From positions 37,000,886 to 37,064,885 of the forward strand of contig NC_091264.1 in the NCBI RefSeq assembly GCF_042477335.2: a DNA stretch of 64,000 nucleotides, in the 5' to 3' direction. The DNA comes from Ovis canadensis. Its lineage: Eukaryota; Chordata; Mammalia; Artiodactyla; Bovidae. The notes below the pieces were generated by a model that made no database searches, was not told where the DNA came from, and saw only the letters and a list, made by a program, of their open reading frames with translations. A program made the translations under genes and the position numbers. This document shows, piece after piece, positions 22,845-49,551 of the stretch (its first letter is position 1; each line of letters opens with the position of its first letter).

Positions 22845-23813
22845 CAGTTCAGTTCAGTTCAGTCGCTCAATCATGTCCGACTCTGCGACCCCATGAATCG
22901 CAGCACGCCAGGCCTCCCTGTTCATCACCAACTCCCAGAGTTCACTCAGACTCAGGTCCATCGAGTCGGTGATGCCATCCAGCCATCTCATCCTCTGTCG
23001 TCCCCTTCTCCTCCTGCCCACGATCCCTCCCAGCATCAGAGTCTTTTCCAATGAGTCAACTCTTCTCATGAGGTGGCCAAAGTACTGGAGGTTAAGCTTC
23101 AGCATCATTCCTTCCAAAGAAATCCCAGGGCTGATCTCCTTCAGAATGGACTGGCTGGATCTCCTTGCAGTACAAGGGGCTCTCAAGAGTCTTCTCCAAC
23201 ACCACAGTTCAAACGCATCGATTCTTTGGTGCTCACCTTTCTTCACAGTCCAACTCTCACATCCATACATGACCACTGGAAAAACCATAGCCTTGACTAG
23301 ATGGACCTTAGTTGGCAAAGCAATGTCTCTGCTTTCGAATATGCTATCTAGGTTGCTCATAACTTTTCTTCCAAGGAGTAAGCATCTTTTAATTTCATGG
23401 CTGCAATCACCATGTGCAGTGATTTTGGAGCCCAAAAAAATAGTCTGACACTGTTTCCACTGTTTCCCCATCTATTTCCCATGAAGTGATGGGACTGGAT
23501 GCCATGACCTTCGTTTTCTGAATGTTGAGCTTTAAGCCAACTTTTTCACTCTCCTCTTTCCCTTTCATCAAGAGGCTTTTTAGTTCCTCTTCACTTTCTG
23601 CCATAAGGGTGGTATCATCTGCATATCTGAGGTTACTGATATTTCTCCCAGCAATCTTGATTCCAGCTTGTGTTTCTTCCAGTCCAGCCTTTCTCATGAT
23701 GTACTCTGCATAGAAGTTAAATAAGCAGGGTGACAATATACAGCCTTGACATACTCCTTTTCCTATTTGGAACCAGTCTGTTGTTCCATGTCCAGTTCTA
23801 ACTGTTGCTTCCT
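22845..23813 (-). mobile_element. BovB 3' half, antisense
   Basis: Minus-strand frames 23736-23407 (reverse-transcriptase C-terminal part with an intact YADD box) and 23471-22854 (3' region) differ by a frameshift. Flanked by GACAGGTAT at 22836-22844 and 23814-23822, a 9-bp target duplication. Confidence 0.92.
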
Positions 23814-23822
23814 GACAGGTAT

Positions 23823-25282
23823 AAGTCCTCCAAGTCCATAAATAACTCGGCCCCTGACTTTTTAAGGTTTTCTCTGATACTATACTTCATACCTAAAACA
23901 GTTTCTGTTCTATAAATAACAGCTTGCGTTCATTTTTTAAAATCCATTTTTCTCGAATTAATGTACAGGAAAGATTAGATTTATATAGGTCCCTGGGTAA
24001 CATCATTTTTTAAAAGTTATCAGTATACCAGGATCAAAAATGCTCTTACTTTGATATCCAGTAATTGTCCTCTAAAACAATTTCCTCCAGTCACTTTCAA
24101 CTACCAACTACCCGTTGTATTACTTAAACCAACGTCTTCAAATAAGAATGCCCTAACATCTCTAGGTTTGATCTTGACTTTGTCAGACTTAAACATGGTA
24201 AACAGTATCCTCCCAAGTGACCACGCTGAAGTTCTCTCTCTATACCCCTGAGACATTTGTACTGCTTATTATCCTAAGGCTCAGGTATTGTGTACTGAGA
24301 TGCCCGTGGTGCTTGAAATTGCAGCCAGTGGAGCCAAGTAAATTCTGAATGAATTTTCATTTGAAAGACCAAGGTAAAGGAATTAAAATTCTCAAAAAAC
24401 ACTCTGTTCCATGAGGGGCCTCCTTAGAGATCACTCTCTTTCAGACTTGGAAGTTTAGAGCAGCAAAATCATTTTCTTCAGAATAGATAAAAATATATAA
24501 ACAGTCAGTACTGTCTTCCTATTGTATCCTATTTGTCTGGGTCCCATTCCTTTTTATTCTTTTCCATTGTATCCTGTCAGAAAGATAGATTTTGTGTCTA
24601 GAGAACATCCATCTCTCAATCAAGATGAGTATTCAGTGCCTTTTACACCATAAAACCCAATGTGGTAGAAAGAGGAGGAATGAAAATACTCATGGTGATT
24701 TTTTTCACCTGACGTCATAAACTCCTCCCTTCCTCCTGTTGTGGATACCCTGTCTTTCTCTTGCCCTCCTCTTTCCACGTAGAACTAATTAGGGAAGGTA
24801 GGGTTGAAGAATCAACCAGCCTTGGACGGAGAAGGAAATACTGCACTGCCACACAGTTTAAGACTTCAGTTCCAGACTGAACTCTCAACATCAGGTAAGC
24901 ATTTATTCATTAAAATGGCAAGTATCGAGTCATTGGTTATAATTACAAGCAGAAATGGGAGACATAGAAAGAGGAGAGGTGAAATTCAATGTTGTATAGG
25001 AAGATCAACCTATATTTAAGTTTACAGGAAAAGATAATTTCTTGCTGATGTTTTGGGGTTTGGGGGTGCTTTTGTCTCTTTGCTCTCTTAAGTTTTGATA
25101 TGGAGAAAAAAAAGTCTTACAAAATATAAATTATTTGCACTGTGACATGGGCACACTAGGGAAACAGATAAGAATCTTTCTATACAGAAAACCTATCATC
25201 TGAAAAATAATCAGTATTATTGGATTACAAGTACTGTAAAAAGTTCTTTATTTCCTCCTTAACAAACATTCACTATTGTATT
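23823..25282. other. Intergenic
   Basis: No gene or clear repeat. The short frames at 24051-24251 and 24804-25019 are not recognised. Confidence 0.4.
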
Positions 25283-25290
25283 ATAAATGG

Positions 25291-25502
25291 TGTATGCTGC
25301 GCTAGCCGCTCAGTCATGTCCGACTCTTTGTGACCCCATGGACTGTAGCATCCCAGGATCCTCTGTCCATAGGATTCTCCAGGCAAGAATACTAGAGTGG
25401 GTTGCCATTCCCTTCTCCAAGAGATCTTCCCAACCCAGGGATCTAACCCAGTCTCCCGCATTGCAGGCAGGTTCTTTACCATCTGAGCTACCAGGGAAGC
25501 CC
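25291..25502 (-). mobile_element. Bov-tA SINE, antisense
   Basis: CGCTCAGTCATGTCCGACTC at one end and GAGCTACCAGGGAAGCCC at the other. Flanked by ATAAATGG at 25283-25290 and 25503-25510. Confidence 0.92.
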
Positions 25503-25774
25503 ATAAATGGCATATTACATCATAAAAACAGAGACCTTATGTTTTATTTATTTATAAGAATGAATTCTAGGAGCGTGTCATGCCTTTCTTGTCTGATTAA
25601 TACTAATAACATATTTTAGCTGCTTGCTGTGTCCTGATGGACACCCAAATGCCTCAAGAAACCTCAGTTCCTAAAAGTTATGTGAGTTTAACTATTTTCC
25701 TTGAGACAGCGACTCTGCTAATGATAAAATTGTGGCCAAAGGAGGCACAAACCTTTACTCTCCTATTCAAGAAC

Positions 25775-26062
25775 AGGTGTTTATTCAGAAACAAATTCAC
25801 AAGCATAGAGAACAGACTTGTGATTGCCAAGAGGTGGCGGTGGGGAGGGATGGATTGGGAGTTGGGGATTAGCAGATGCAAGCTATCATATATAGAACGG
25901 ATAAACAAAGTTCCTACTGTATAGCACAGGGAACTATATTCAATATCCTGTGATAAACCATAATGAAAAATAATGTACATATATGTATAACAAATCACTT
26001 TCCTGTACTGCAGAATTTAGCACATTATAAATCAACTATACTTCAATAAAATAATTTTTAAA
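25775..26062 (+). mobile_element. Old L1 3' end, sense
   Basis: CTTGTGATTGCCAAGAGGTG, ATAGCACAGGGAACTATATT and CTATACTTCAATAAAATAAT are in order as in L1 3' ends. Confidence 0.75.
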
Positions 26063-27070
26063 GAACATTTGCTTATTATAGGGAATTTATAATTGAGTTA
26101 TGAGGATATAACATTCTGATATAACACTTTTCAGAATTAATAGTTGTCATTATGACTTTCTAATGGGATTCCAAATGTTAAAAAATATTTTATGGGACTA
26201 TTTTTCATTCTTATTCTCTGGGAATTTCTGTTTTCTTTTTTGTGAGCTTTAAAATTTATCTTTGTCTTAAACAAAAGGAAGATCCTTATGAAATTTATCG
26301 CTGTTTTCACTAAAGATATTGTCTATAGTGTTGTATGTTAATTACAGTGTCCTCTTTGTGTGAACCCATGGGAGAACTGTCTCTCTGATTTTAATGTCAC
26401 CAATCTGTGACCCTGAAAAATTTGTGATTCAAAAGAGCTGCTTAGCCTAGAAAGATAAACTGAAGCCAGAGCAAGGTTGGTTTTGATTATATAAAAGTTA
26501 GAGAACTGGACTTAATTAAGAAATGAATAAGTGAAATTTTAGCAAATGCTCTGGTAAAAAGTATTAGGATAATTTTATGGGCAATCTGAATCATGTAACT
26601 AATCATGTTTATTTCTCTGTGTTACCTGCTAGAAAGCTTAGAGTACAATACGGACCCTTACCTGCAAGTATAGTTGATTTTCATTGTTCATGGTAAGGTT
26701 GAAAAAGTCACCTGTCTTAATTATTTTTGAACCGTTGCTCCTAAGGAAAATTCAAGATTAGTTTCCTGCAAGCCTCTGGTCACAAGGTTTTTATCGGCAG
26801 ATCAATACATAACCTTGTTATATGTGTATTTTCATTTAAAGACAAATTACTTAATGTATCTTGTTGATTGTCACTGAACTTACAATCAAGAGCATTATAA
26901 CCCATGCCTAAAAGAAACTTATCCAATATATGTATTTTCTTTAGAAAGGCACGTGAGAGCCTTTTTGCACTTAGGAACACTAAACAGCACTTAAGCACTA
27001 TGATCGGGGGCCACTTTATACAGTGAAATAGCCAACAGAAAGCAAAAAAAATGCAAAAGAACATGGCACT
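26063..27070. other. Intergenic
   Basis: AT-rich, no gene recognised. Confidence 0.4.
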
Positions 27071-27204
27071 GGGACTTCCCTGGTGGTCCAATGGTTAAGA
27101 TTCCAAGCTTCCAATGCAGGGGGTTGCAGGTTCCATCCCTGGTGCGGGAACTAAATCCCAACTAAGACTAACAAAAACAAACAAACAAACAAAAAAAAAA
27201 AAAC
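27071..27204 (+). mobile_element. CHR-type SINE
   Basis: ACTTCCCTGGTGGTCCAATG head, ending in an (AAAC)n and A-rich tail at 27172-27203. Confidence 0.8.
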
Positions 27205-27984
27205 TGACACTAACTAGACGTGTAAAGGACTTGTTTGCAGTAGGAGAGCTTGAGCAAGAAGTCAGCTTCTTCAGCTTCAACTGACTGAAAATGTGGCATT
27301 GGGAGGCTCCAATTTTTCACTGCCCTATCCATGTCCACAAATGACTTCAGGATCACTGTCAGTACGGATTTGAAGTTACAAATAAATTTTAACAAGTAGG
27401 TGAATTCACAAATATGAAATCCATGAATAAAGAGGATCAACCCTACATGCAAGATTGTACTCTATATGCCTTGCCTGCCTACTTCACTCGTAACTCCATA
27501 TTTTTTTGTGTTTCTGGTAGCCTGAATTTTTATTTTAATTTAATTTTTTGTGTATTTTTCCTGTGTGTATAAGTGGTTTTGACTCCTTCGGGGAACAAAC
27601 CAAGCAATTAATAAGCAAATCAGCTACAAGTATTTAGAATTCCTCTTCTTTGCACTAGCGACCTTACTACGTATTTGTATACAAAAAGATCTCTGAACAT
27701 CAAACCTAGTAAGAGAAATATGATCAACTTCCCTTTAAAATCATTTCATTTCATTTTCTCTCAAAAGACGCTGGATTAGAATTAGTGAATGTGTTTAACC
27801 TAAGGATTTGCTAAGAAGTTAAGATTGCATTTAGAGATGAGGTGAGTGAGTGAAAAGTCAAGCAGATACAAGGATAAGGAGATAGTGGCTATACTTCTTT
27901 CTCTGTTCAACCTCAACTCTGAAAACTTCCTCTTTTCAGTTTCTAATATTGGCTCAGAAGCTCAGAAGCCTGATTTACTGACTG
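27205..27984. other. Intergenic
   Basis: Nothing recognised. Confidence 0.4.
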
Positions 27985-28197
27985 CCTTGAAGTGAAGTGA
28001 AGTCGCTCAGTTGTGTCCGACTCTTTGCGACCCTGTGGACTGTAGCCTACAAGGCTCCTCTGTCCATGGGATTTTCCAGGCAATAGTACTGGAGTGGATT
28101 GCCATTTCCTTCTCCAGGGGATTTTCCCAACCCAGGGATCAAACCCGGGTCTCCTGCATTGTAGACAGACGCTTTACCGTCTGAGCCACCAGGGAAG
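27985..28197 (-). mobile_element. Bov-tA SINE, antisense
   Basis: GTCGCTCAGTTGTGTCCGAC to GAGCCACCAGGGAAGTG. Confidence 0.9.
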
Positions 28198-28929
28198 TGT
28201 AGTCTTTCATATCTCTTCCGACTCTTGCTGGGAATGCAAACACTTCAGACATACCACTCAGTGGACTGGAGCCCAGGGGCTGGATCATAAGAAACATGCT
28301 TCTTAGAAGTTCAGACCCACATAAACTATATGACAGAGTTTTATGACAATGGATTTTAAATAAATCTACAGTCATACATTCTGAGTGTCTCATAGCCACA
28401 CAGAGATGCCACATAGAGAAGTCAAGTAGCTTTCTCTGTCTGGAAAATGTGTTGTAAAGAAATAATCCAGCAGAAGCCCAAGTTCTCAACGTTTAGTTAT
28501 CTTTGCATCCAAGTGCCTGGCTACTCAGGGTAGGGAACAAGAGTAAGTTGGATAAGCTCTATTACACTGTTTTTAAATTTTAAAAATTAAAATTAAAAAA
28601 AAAATTTTTTTCTCTAATTCAGTCAAGACCCGATTGGAAATATGGGGGGGAAAAATTTCTTGGAAACAAAAAGCCATGGGACAGAGCCCCCAAAATCTAC
28701 AAAATGCAATTATATAAGAATGCATGGAGTTGCATACATTACATTTAGGCCCTTAATTTTATTGGATTAAAATGAGCCTCAGACTTTGTTCACATCTGAT
28801 TCATCTTTAAGCTAGGTATTTCTCTCCTCTTAGCCACCTAACCCACTCAAGTTTTTCTCTGGTCTTTGCCCCACATTGTGAAAAGAAGTTTCCCTACTTA
28901 ACCTAAGACTTTCCTCTGAGCTTCATATC
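28198..28929. other. Intergenic
   Basis: No gene or clear repeat seen. Confidence 0.4.
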
Positions 28930-29070
28930 ATGCATTCAACAACTACTTTCAGCGACCCTTACTGTATGCCAGCCCCTGTGGTAGGTGCTGGGGATACAGT
29001 GGAGCACAGAGCAGACGTGGGTCTTTCTTCATGCAGCTCACAGGCTGCTTAAGACAGGCTTATACCAAAG
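28930..29070 (-). repeat. Possible L2 3' end remnant
   Basis: CATTCAACAACTACTTTCAG, GTAGGTGCTGGGGATACAGT and GCAGCTCACAG resemble a reversed LINE2 3' end. Confidence 0.5.
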
Positions 29071-29431
29071 AAAGCACAAATAAATGTAAAGTTATAACTG
29101 CTGGCATGTCCTGAAGGAAGAATTCAGAGTACAGTGAACATGTATAATCGAAGGCTTAACCCAGTGCAGACACTCACATCTCCCCGGGATCCAGTTTTGT
29201 GAACTTTCCATTTCCAGTGCTTCTGATTGACACATCCCAGGGCCTCCTTCTCTCTCTCTTTCTTCCCTCTTCAGATGAAGGTGGCATTCAGAATTGATCT
29301 TAAAAAAGAACAACGGTATAGATGAATCTGTTTGCAGGGCAGGACTAGCAATCCAAAGGTAGAAAATAGACATGGGGACGCAGTGGGGGGAAGCGAAGGA
29401 TGAGATGATTTGGAAGATTATACACACATAC

Positions 29432-29646
29432 ACTGTGCTGTGCTTAGCTGCTCAGTGGTGTCCGACTCTTTGCGACCCCATGGACTGTAGGCCTCTAGGC
29501 TCCTCTGTCCACGGGGATTCTCCAGGCAAGAATACTGGAGTGGGTTGCCATGCCCTCCTTCAGAGGATCTTCCCAACCCAGGGATTGAATCCGGGTCTCC
29601 TGCATTGCAGGCAAATGCTTTACCATCTGAGCCACCAAGGAAGCCC
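29432..29646 (-). mobile_element. Bov-tA SINE, antisense (first of a tandem pair)
   Basis: TTAGCTGCTCAGTGGTGTCC to GAGCCACCAAGGAAGCCC. Confidence 0.9.
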
Positions 29647-29766
29647 AAGAATACTGGGGTGGGTAGCCTATCCCTTCTCTAGGGGATCTTCCTGATCCAG
29701 GAATAGAACTGAGGTCTCCTGTGTTGCAGGCGGATTCTTTACTAGCTGAGCTACCAGGGAAGCTCA
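29647..29766 (-). mobile_element. Partial Bov-tA, antisense (second of the pair)
   Basis: Part of an A unit (AAGAATACTGGGGTGGGTAG) and a full reversed head ending GAGCTACCAGGGAAGC, joined directly to the first copy. ATACACT occurs on both outer sides (29428-29434 and 29771-29777), so the pair may have inserted as one unit. Confidence 0.7.
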
Positions 29767-29789
29767 ACATATACACTACCATATGTAAA

Positions 29790-29945
29790 TAGATAGCTAC
29801 TGGGAACCTGTGGTAGGGTACAGGGAGCTCAGCTCAGTGCTGTGTGACGACCTAAATAATGTATACATATAGTTAATTCACTTCATTATATGGCGGAAAC
29901 TAACACAACATTGTAAAGCAATTACACTCCAGTTAAAAAGAATTA
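29790..29945 (+). mobile_element. L1 3' end, sense
   Basis: CTACTGGGAACCTGTGGTAG, GCGGAAACTAACACAACATT and AAAGCAATTACACTCCAGTT. Confidence 0.7.
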
Positions 29946-45644
<15,699 letters not shown>

Positions 45645-46195
45645 CCCATTGGAACTCCAGGAGTTCTCTTCCTTTTTCTGAATATACACACACTCCTTAA
45701 CTGCCAATGAGGGGACACTTAAAACTAGAATCAGGGGGACTTTAAATTGTTGAAAAAGACCAGAAGACAAACAGGCTTAGGCTGGGAAGCCCTAACTCTC
45801 CCTGTCTCAAATTTCTATGGTAGTGACAATAGAGGTCAGAAACAGCTGTGACTAGAAACAGGATAACTATCTTCCTTTAGAATCCACTGCAGGAAAAAGG
45901 TTCTAAAGCCATCAGTCTTAGCACAGGAGCAGAAATGACTGCATGAGAACAAATGACTAACATGGGACTAACTGCATTATCATTTCCCTTGGGCTTATGC
46001 CCACTTTTCTACAACCACACCGGTGTCCTACAACCATAAATAACACTCTTCTGTGCCTGCCACTGCTCTGTCTCCCCAAATCTCTTCCTACCACCTGTGA
46101 CTCAGGATCTCTGTAGACTATCCTGCCTTCCCCCCTACCCCCTTTAATTCCTGTCTCTCCTCTAGCCTATAGTTCTTCCCTGGGAATGTTTAAAT
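45645..46195. other. GLYATL3 3' flank
   Basis: Probable 3' UTR; no repeat recognised. Confidence 0.4.
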
Positions 46196-46345
46196 GTAGT
46201 GGTTCTCACATTTTAGTGCACTTCAGAATCACCTGGAGGGCAGGTTGCAACAAAGATAGCTGAGTCTCTCCGCACAGCCCCTAATTCAATAAGTTTGAGG
46301 ATGGGTCTGAGGTCGGGCCTGAAAATTTGTACTTCCAGCAAGTTT
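46196..46345. mobile_element. MER5A-like hAT DNA element
   Basis: GTAGTGGTTCTCACATTTTA, CAGAATCACCTGGAGGGCAG and CCTGAAAATTTGTACTTCCA follow the MER5A consensus order. Confidence 0.7.
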
Positions 46346-47085
46346 CCATTTCTTAGTTACCTTGGATGGAGCATTTTAAAAAGCTAGAAGCAGATGCTAT
46401 CAGCATAAGACTGGACACTGCCAATCACCTATTCCAGCCCCCTTGTTCATTATCAGCTTTCTCATGGAAAACTAAGAGGCCTGTTTATGTAGGTGTGCAT
46501 TTGGTATGCAAATATAAACATACATATACATATATTTTCACTTCTTTCTTACTTCTGTGTGCATACGTACATACTCAGAGAATCATGGTAAGATAATAAA
46601 CTTTATTCTCATTACATATGAATATTTGTGGACAAAAGAAAACAAATGACTTCTTCAAGATTATATAGATAACCAGTGCTAGAGGTTGAGCCAGAATGGT
46701 GTTATGTTGATTTTAAACTGTTTTCTTTTCACTAGACCATGTATCTTTTTAGGAAATGTAAAAGAAATTTAAATGATTAAATAATAAAATCAACGTCTTC
46801 TTCATCTTTTATTCTTGTCAGTATTTTTTTTTTTAATTTGGGTTCCAATTGCTTGTGTCTGTGTATCTTTCAAGGACAGTAAAGGAGGAGCTAAACATCA
46901 CAAGCTGTGTTCTTGCATCTGCAATAAAAGCCGACGCAAACAATGGCTGGATTTGTCTAGTCTAGATGAAGTTGACTTAGCCGTATAGAAAATATATGGC
47001 TTATATGGTTTCTTATTGTGCAGAGGTCACACACATGTCAACTACAAAGATAAGAGGAAATTTAAATTTTAGGTGTTTATTGTGG
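46346..47085. other. Intergenic
   Basis: Nothing recognised apart from AATAAA hexamers. Confidence 0.4.
46595..46600 (+). terminator. GLYATL3: Candidate GLYATL3 poly(A) signal
   Basis: This is the first AATAAA I see after the GLYATL3 stop, about 950 nt downstream, followed by a T-rich stretch. A second lies near 46785. The choice is a guess. Confidence 0.22.
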
Positions 47086-47094
47086 GAAAAGTAA

Positions 47095-47228
47095 TGGAGA
47101 AGAAAATGGCAGCCCAATCCAGTACTCTTGCCTGGTAAATCCCATGGACGGAGGAGTCTGGTAGACTACCGTCCATGGGGTCGCAAAGAGTCGGACAGGA
47201 CTGAGCGACTTCACTTTCACTTTTCTGA
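47095..47228 (+). mobile_element. Bov-A unit SINE
   Basis: GGAGAAGAAAATGGCAGCCC to CTGAGCGACTTCACTTTCAC. Flanked by GAAAAGTAA at 47086-47094 and 47229-47237. Confidence 0.85.
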
Positions 47229-47237
47229 GAAAAGTAA

Positions 47238-47703
47238 ACTGGCTGAGGGAGAGCTTCAGTTATAATGAAAACAATTCCTTGGGAGTGAATATATGCTTAG
47301 GTCATCCTGAGCCAGTGGTTACCTAGAGACTTATCCTTGGGGCCGGAGGGGAGAGTTATAAGGAACTGGAGTCCATAAGTCTCTCAGGAGAATGTGTCTA
47401 ATTTCTACCCCAGGGACATACAGTATCTATAGCACTGATGAACAGAGGGTTACTCCCACCTGGTACATGGTCTCATTATTACAGCCTTGTGCCTTATTTC
47501 TTCCTAATGATAATGTGCCTACTGTTTACTTAACATGTAACTGCATGCTGATAATTGTGCCAAATTTTATATATACTTATGTGTAATAAATATATGTGTT
47601 TATTTTATTATGGGGAATCTGGCTCAGGGGTTTAATGACTTATCAAGAATTATGCAGATATTAAGTCATGATCAGAGCCTGGTTTGTCAGATTCTGAAGC
47701 CTG
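47238..47703. other. Intergenic
   Basis: Nothing recognised. Confidence 0.4.
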
Positions 47704-47838
47704 TACTTTTTTTTTTTGCGGCCATGGCAGGTTTTAGTAGCAGCATGTGAGATCTAGTTTCCCAACCAGGAATTGAACCTGTGCCCCTTGCTTTGGAAGC
47801 ACGGAGTCTTAATCATTGGACCACCAGGGAAGTCCCCT
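47704..47838 (-). mobile_element. CHR-type SINE, antisense
   Basis: T-run, GCGGCCATGGCAGG, and an end at GGACCACCAGGGAAGTCCCC. Confidence 0.8.
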
Positions 47839-48858
47839 GAGGCCTGTACTTTCAATTATTATTGGCCTCTCGAGCAGCTTGGAACTCTTTGGGGACTCAG
47901 TAGAGACAACATCCTCAGCTACAGTGAGGTGTGTCCTTGTCTGCTCAGGGTGGAGGCTGACTGGGTTTTGCAATTGTCTTTGCACTGAGTGAGGACAAGC
48001 GTTCTCTCTGCATCAGACCCACTGAGAAGAAATACAGAGGAGGAACGGAGAATTCAGTCTGCTCAGACTTTGGGAGCAGGATAAGACAGGGCAGTTCGGG
48101 AGACATTTACGCGTCCTCTAGAAGAGAATCTCATCCAACACCACAAGCTTTGTTTCTACTCACTTTGCAATTATGTCACGAATTTTTGTTTGGTGATTTA
48201 AATTTTGACAAAAACATGAAAGAACTATAAATTACCTGTCTTTCAGTTGTCTGTGATAATACCTAGTTTTCCCTTATTGCATTAAACTCTAATGTAACTG
48301 AGCAGGACCCCATGGGGCCTTTCGGGAGAGGGGAACAGGGCTTTCCGCACATCCTCTACTTGAGCTCCTCTCGGAAGTACCTAGATAATAGTACTTGCTG
48401 TACATTTCCTGAGTTGTTTTGCAAATATGAAACCACTCCCCTCCCTCACCAAATGGAAGAAGTTAACTACAGACAGCGGTGAGCACACAGCTCCAGGCCT
48501 CCTGGAGCCTAAGGACTGATGTTAACCCATGTAATACCACCGGTTTCCTCACCATCAACCAATCAGAGAATTGTGCACGAGCTGACCCTGCAACCCACCC
48601 CACTTCACCTGGCTTTTCAAAGTGCTTTGCTGAAATACTTCGGGGAGCTGGGACTTTTTTAAGGTATGAACCACCCTGCATGGCCCTGCAGTAAGACTTT
48701 CTCTCCTACAAACTCCCACGTGTCAGTTTGTTTGGTCTCACTAGGAGCAGGGAAAAATTAAAACTGAAAGTAAAACACAACTGATGGAATCACACCGCAC
48801 CACCTTCAAAGATGATTTCTCTCTTCTAGCTGGGATATTAGCATTGGAATTATTTCGT
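47839..48858. other. Intergenic
   Basis: Less AT-rich; short overlapping frames at 48463-48694 on both strands are not recognised. No gene supported. Confidence 0.4.
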
Positions 48859-49062
48859 GCTGTGCTGTGCTTAGTCTTATCTGACTCTTCTTGGCCCCAT
48901 GAACTGCAGCCTGCCAGGCACCTCTATCCATAGGGATTCTCCAGGCAAGAATAGTGGAGTGGGTAGCCATTCCCTTCCCCAGGGGATCTTCCCAAACCAG
49001 GGATCAAGCCCAGGTCCCCTGCAGCGCAGGATTCTTTCGGACAGAGCTGCCAGGGAAGCCCT
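48859..49062 (-). mobile_element. Bov-tA SINE, antisense
   Basis: TGCTGTGCTTAGTCTTATCT to GAGCTGCCAGGGAAGCCC. Confidence 0.85.
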
Positions 49063-49551
49063 AAAAAAAAGAAAAAAAAAGTACAGTCTAGCCAGCATCA
49101 ACAGCCTAGTTCCCTTTCCCCAGGTTTCTAATCACCCATGTTTTTCAATCTCTGGTAAAAATATTGGCTCCAACTATAAAACCCAATTGCTAATAGCTCT
49201 TTGCTTTTTCTGACCTTACTGTACCTGGCAATGAGAGGAAAAGGAGACGGAAGCCACTCCCAGCCTCCCCTTTTTTCCTTTAGCCCCTCCAGCCTCAGCA
49301 GTGCTCATGGTATGTATGTTCCCAACCCTGTTCCAAGTTTGTTCACTTCTTGAGTGAACTTTTGCTCACTTCCCCTTATTCATGCTTTTGTGATTTTAAA
49401 AGTTACAAACAAGAATACCTAACATTGAATTACCCTTATTACTAATTGATGTGGAGCTCTCTCTCCAAAAGATCTATGCATTTCCAAGGCTGCTTGAGTA
49501 TACAGTACTCAACTGAAAACTGTTATAAGGCATTAATTTATAATGCAATAA
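49063..49551. other. Intergenic
   Basis: Nothing recognised. Confidence 0.4.

Noticed and set aside
22969-23448. 159-aa + strand open frame, and similar frames at 4020, 40811 and 53049
   Set aside because: These are antisense shadows of BovB 3' coding sequence and recur with every antisense BovB copy.
24804-25019. 71-aa + open frame near a possible promoter-like CRE (TGACGTCA) at about 24711
   Set aside because: A single CRE-like octamer and an unrecognised short frame are not enough to call a gene.
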